A stretch of 64,000 nucleotides of DNA. It comes from Mucilaginibacter phenanthrenivorans (GTDB lineage: Bacteria > Bacteroidota > Bacteroidia > Sphingobacteriales > Sphingobacteriaceae). Location of the stretch: NCBI RefSeq assembly GCF_024721155.1, contig NZ_JAHVAP010000001.1, forward strand, positions 806,001 through 870,000, in the 5' to 3' direction. The translations under genes and the position numbers were made by a program. Below the pieces are notes generated by a model. That model was not told the DNA's origin, searched no databases, and saw only the letters and a list, made by a program, of their open reading frames with translations. Of the stretch, positions 62,535 to 64,000 are shown in pieces. How positions within the stretch are numbered: position 1 is the stretch's first letter; every line of letters begins with the position of its first letter.

Positions 62535-62709
62535 ACCGAATAACCTAAATTATTAAGGAAGGAGAAAAAATGAGATAAAAACAGACCAACCCACATTCCA
62601 TAAAAAAGGCGGCTAATGAACTAACATTAACCGCCCTTAACCGCAGATCTTCTCACGGACGCGGAAAGTTTTGAACCAATTGTTAAACCGAACAAAACCA
62701 AGTAAAAAT
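62535..62709 (+). promoter_or_regulatory. Leader of second susC with strong ribosome site and two-codon ORF
   Basis: AAGGAAGGAG at 62556-62565, an unusually strong Shine-Dalgarno for Bacteroidota, is followed by ATG AGA TAA (62570-62578), a Met-Arg peptide. A GGCGG-n-CCGCC hairpin with one mismatch (62608-62635) comes next, then the true susC ATG at 62710, which itself has no clear ribosome site. The arrangement suggests a regulatory leader. Confidence 0.4.
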
Positions 62710-64000
62710 ATGAAAAAAGGATTACCTTTTTCACTAGCTACTGCTATAATGAAAATTTCGCTTGTATCAGCCTTCATTTTTTCCTTTTCGCTCTGTGCCT
62801 ACTCAACAGTTTCTGTAGGCCAGGAAATTTACAACAAGGAAATAAGCGTGGCTGCCAAAGAACAGAATATTAAATTCACCCTCGACAAGATTGCAAAAGC
62901 TGCCGGGGTAAAATTCAGCTATAGCCCGGAGCTAATTCAGGCTGTAAGAAAAGTAACGCTTGTTGAGCGCAATAAAAGATTATCCTACGTATTGGATAAA
63001 CTTTTACCTCCGCTTAACATCAGCTATAGTTATTTTAATAATTACATCGTATTGAATAAGACGGCATCGCGAATTGAAAATAACCAGGCACAGCCATCAT
63101 CAATAAACACGATTGCCATAGAGGTATCCGGTAAAATTATGGATACCAAAGGGCTGGCGTTACCGGGTGTTAGCATACAGATCAAAGGAACAACCAGCGG
63201 CACCGTTAGCGACGCAAGCGGAGCCTACAAAATTACAGTTCCGGACGATAACGCCGTGCTGGTTTTTAAATACCTGGGGTATCTTACCCAGGAAGTGGTG
63301 GTTTCTGGTCGTGGAACCATTAACATCACCATGCTCGAAGATGCTAAAAACCTGGATGAGGTTGTTGTGGTGGCTTACGGTAAAACTACGCAAAGAAGCT
63401 CAACCGGGGCATTACAAAGCGTAAATTCAAAGGAACTGGAAGATATTCCTGCCTCACAATTTACTCAAAAGTTACAGGGTAAATTAGCGGGTGTAGAAAT
63501 AGCACAGACTTCAGGAACACCAGGACAGGGATTACAGGTAAGAATCAGGGGTTCGGCCTCTATTTCTACCTCTTCGGTACCTTTATACGTAGTTGATGGT
63601 GCACCGATTGCTGGTGATATAAGCAATATTAACCCGGACGAAATTGAAACCGTAACCGTTTTGAAGGATGCGGCCTCCACCGCATTGTATGGATCACGTG
63701 CTGCCTTTGGTGTAGTGCTAATCACAACTAAAAGCGCAAAGGCTGGTCAGACCAATGTTAGTGTGAATGCTTACAGTGGTTTTCAAAAAATGCCTCAAAA
63801 AGGCCGTCCGGATATGATGGATGGCGCAGAATGGGCGGAATTTAAAAAAGAATCATATGAAGATCTCGGACAACCGGTTCCGGCTGCCTTTCAGAATCCT
63901 TCGCAATATGGAAAGGGAACCGACTGGTATGGAGCGATGCTTCGCACAGGTAAAATAAGTGATTATAGCGTGTCGGTAAGTACAAATAAAGATAAATTCA
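62710..64000 (+). CDS. SusC/RagA TonB-dependent receptor (3' truncated by window)
   Basis: 430 residues visible and open to the window edge. Signal peptide, STN domain (QNIKFTLDKIAKAAGVKFSY), carboxypeptidase-regulatory-like domain (GLALPGVSIQIKGTTSGTV), TonB box region (NLDEVVVVAYG) and plug (LQGKLAGVEIAQTSG, PLYVVDGAPIAGD, VTVLKDAASTALYGSRAAFG). With the upstream sigma and FecR it completes a signalling receptor set. Its substrate and SusD partner lie outside the window. Confidence 0.93.
   Translation, partial: MKKGLPFSLATAIMKISLVSAFIFSFSLCAYSTVSVGQEIYNKEISVAAKEQNIKFTLDKIAKAAGVKFSYSPELIQAVRKVTLVERNKRLSYVLDKLLPPLNISYSYFNNYIVLNKTASRIENNQAQPSSINTIAIEVSGKIMDTKGLALPGVSIQIKGTTSGTVSDASGAYKITVPDDNAVLVFKYLGYLTQEVVVSGRGTINITMLEDAKNLDEVVVVAYGKTTQRSSTGALQSVNSKELEDIPASQFTQKLQGKLAGVEIAQTSGTPGQGLQVRIRGSASISTSSVPLYVVDGAPIAGDISNINPDEIETVTVLKDAASTALYGSRAAFGVVLITTKSAKAGQTNVSVNAYSGFQKMPQKGRPDMMDGAEWAEFKKESYEDLGQPVPAAFQNPSQYGKGTDWYGAMLRTGKISDYSVSVSTNKDKF

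Noticed and set aside
1..64000. tRNA, rRNA, prophage, IS elements and CRISPR arrays
   Set aside because: No cloverleaf, transposase, integrase or regularly spaced repeat was seen on reading either strand; a dedicated search could not be run.

Overview
The window reads as a chromosomal segment of a Bacteroidota bacterium, most likely family Sphingobacteriaceae (Mucilaginibacter/Pedobacter-like). The support is two sigma/FecR/SusC-type systems, a SusD lipoprotein, many Bacteroidota-style lipoproteins, a carbamoyltransferase of the succinyl/acetyl-ornithine type in place of a normal OTC, moderate GC, few Shine-Dalgarno sequences and many extragenic palindromes. No tRNA, rRNA, IS element, prophage or CRISPR array was seen. 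The only RNA gene recognised is the small SRP RNA.

Layout. 1-5.4 kb: the end of eutB, then eutC (ethanolamine ammonia-lyase), an OmpA-type porin, an SRPBCC protein, a SatP acetate/succinate transporter, gpmA and a small membrane protein. 5.4-18 kb: a mostly minus-strand amino-acid block running GNAT-argG-argC-argD-argF'-argB-proC-aspartokinase, interrupted by NDH-2, a Na+/H+ antiporter, a PaiB-like protein and a VanZ-like protein. 18.4-22.3 kb: YpdA-like reductase, SRP RNA, two 2H-phosphoesterase paralogs and DNA polymerase IV. 22.4-29.9 kb: accessory genes (beta-trefoil protein, GNAT, two ECF sigma factors, ThuA, APH-type kinase, molybdopterin-fold secreted protein, VOC). 30-36 kb: hemA, a lipid-anchored truncated globin with a small membrane partner, a DUF3943 protein and a TPR histidine kinase. 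36.4-45.7 kb: a polysaccharide utilisation locus with sigma, FecR, SusC, SusD, an active GH18 and a catalytically dead GH18-like lipoprotein. 46.3-51.2 kb: four AhpD-like paralogs with an MFS carrier and a DUF3179 membrane protein. 51.2-57.9 kb: miscellaneous genes and a PIF1/RecD-type helicase with an HRDC domain. 58-64 kb: a GH78-like protein and a second sigma/FecR/SusC set that runs off the window.

Most interesting signals. (1) A near-identical 17-bp box with the core CTAA-n5-TTAG lies upstream of four genes: dinB, both 2H phosphoesterases and the HRDC helicase. It sits exactly 28 nt from three of the starts. Three of the four proteins also carry a beta-clamp-type Q-x-x-L-F motif, at the extreme C-terminus in two. 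This looks like an undescribed DNA-damage or replication regulon. (2) The four-paralog AhpD/MFS/DUF3179 operon has no assigned function. (3) A truncated haemoglobin is fused to a lipoprotein signal next to hemA. (4) The first SusC has an apparent one-base frameshift that removes its canonical C-terminal beta-strand. (5) G/C-rich extragenic palindromes have been absorbed into the ends of ArgC and ArgG.
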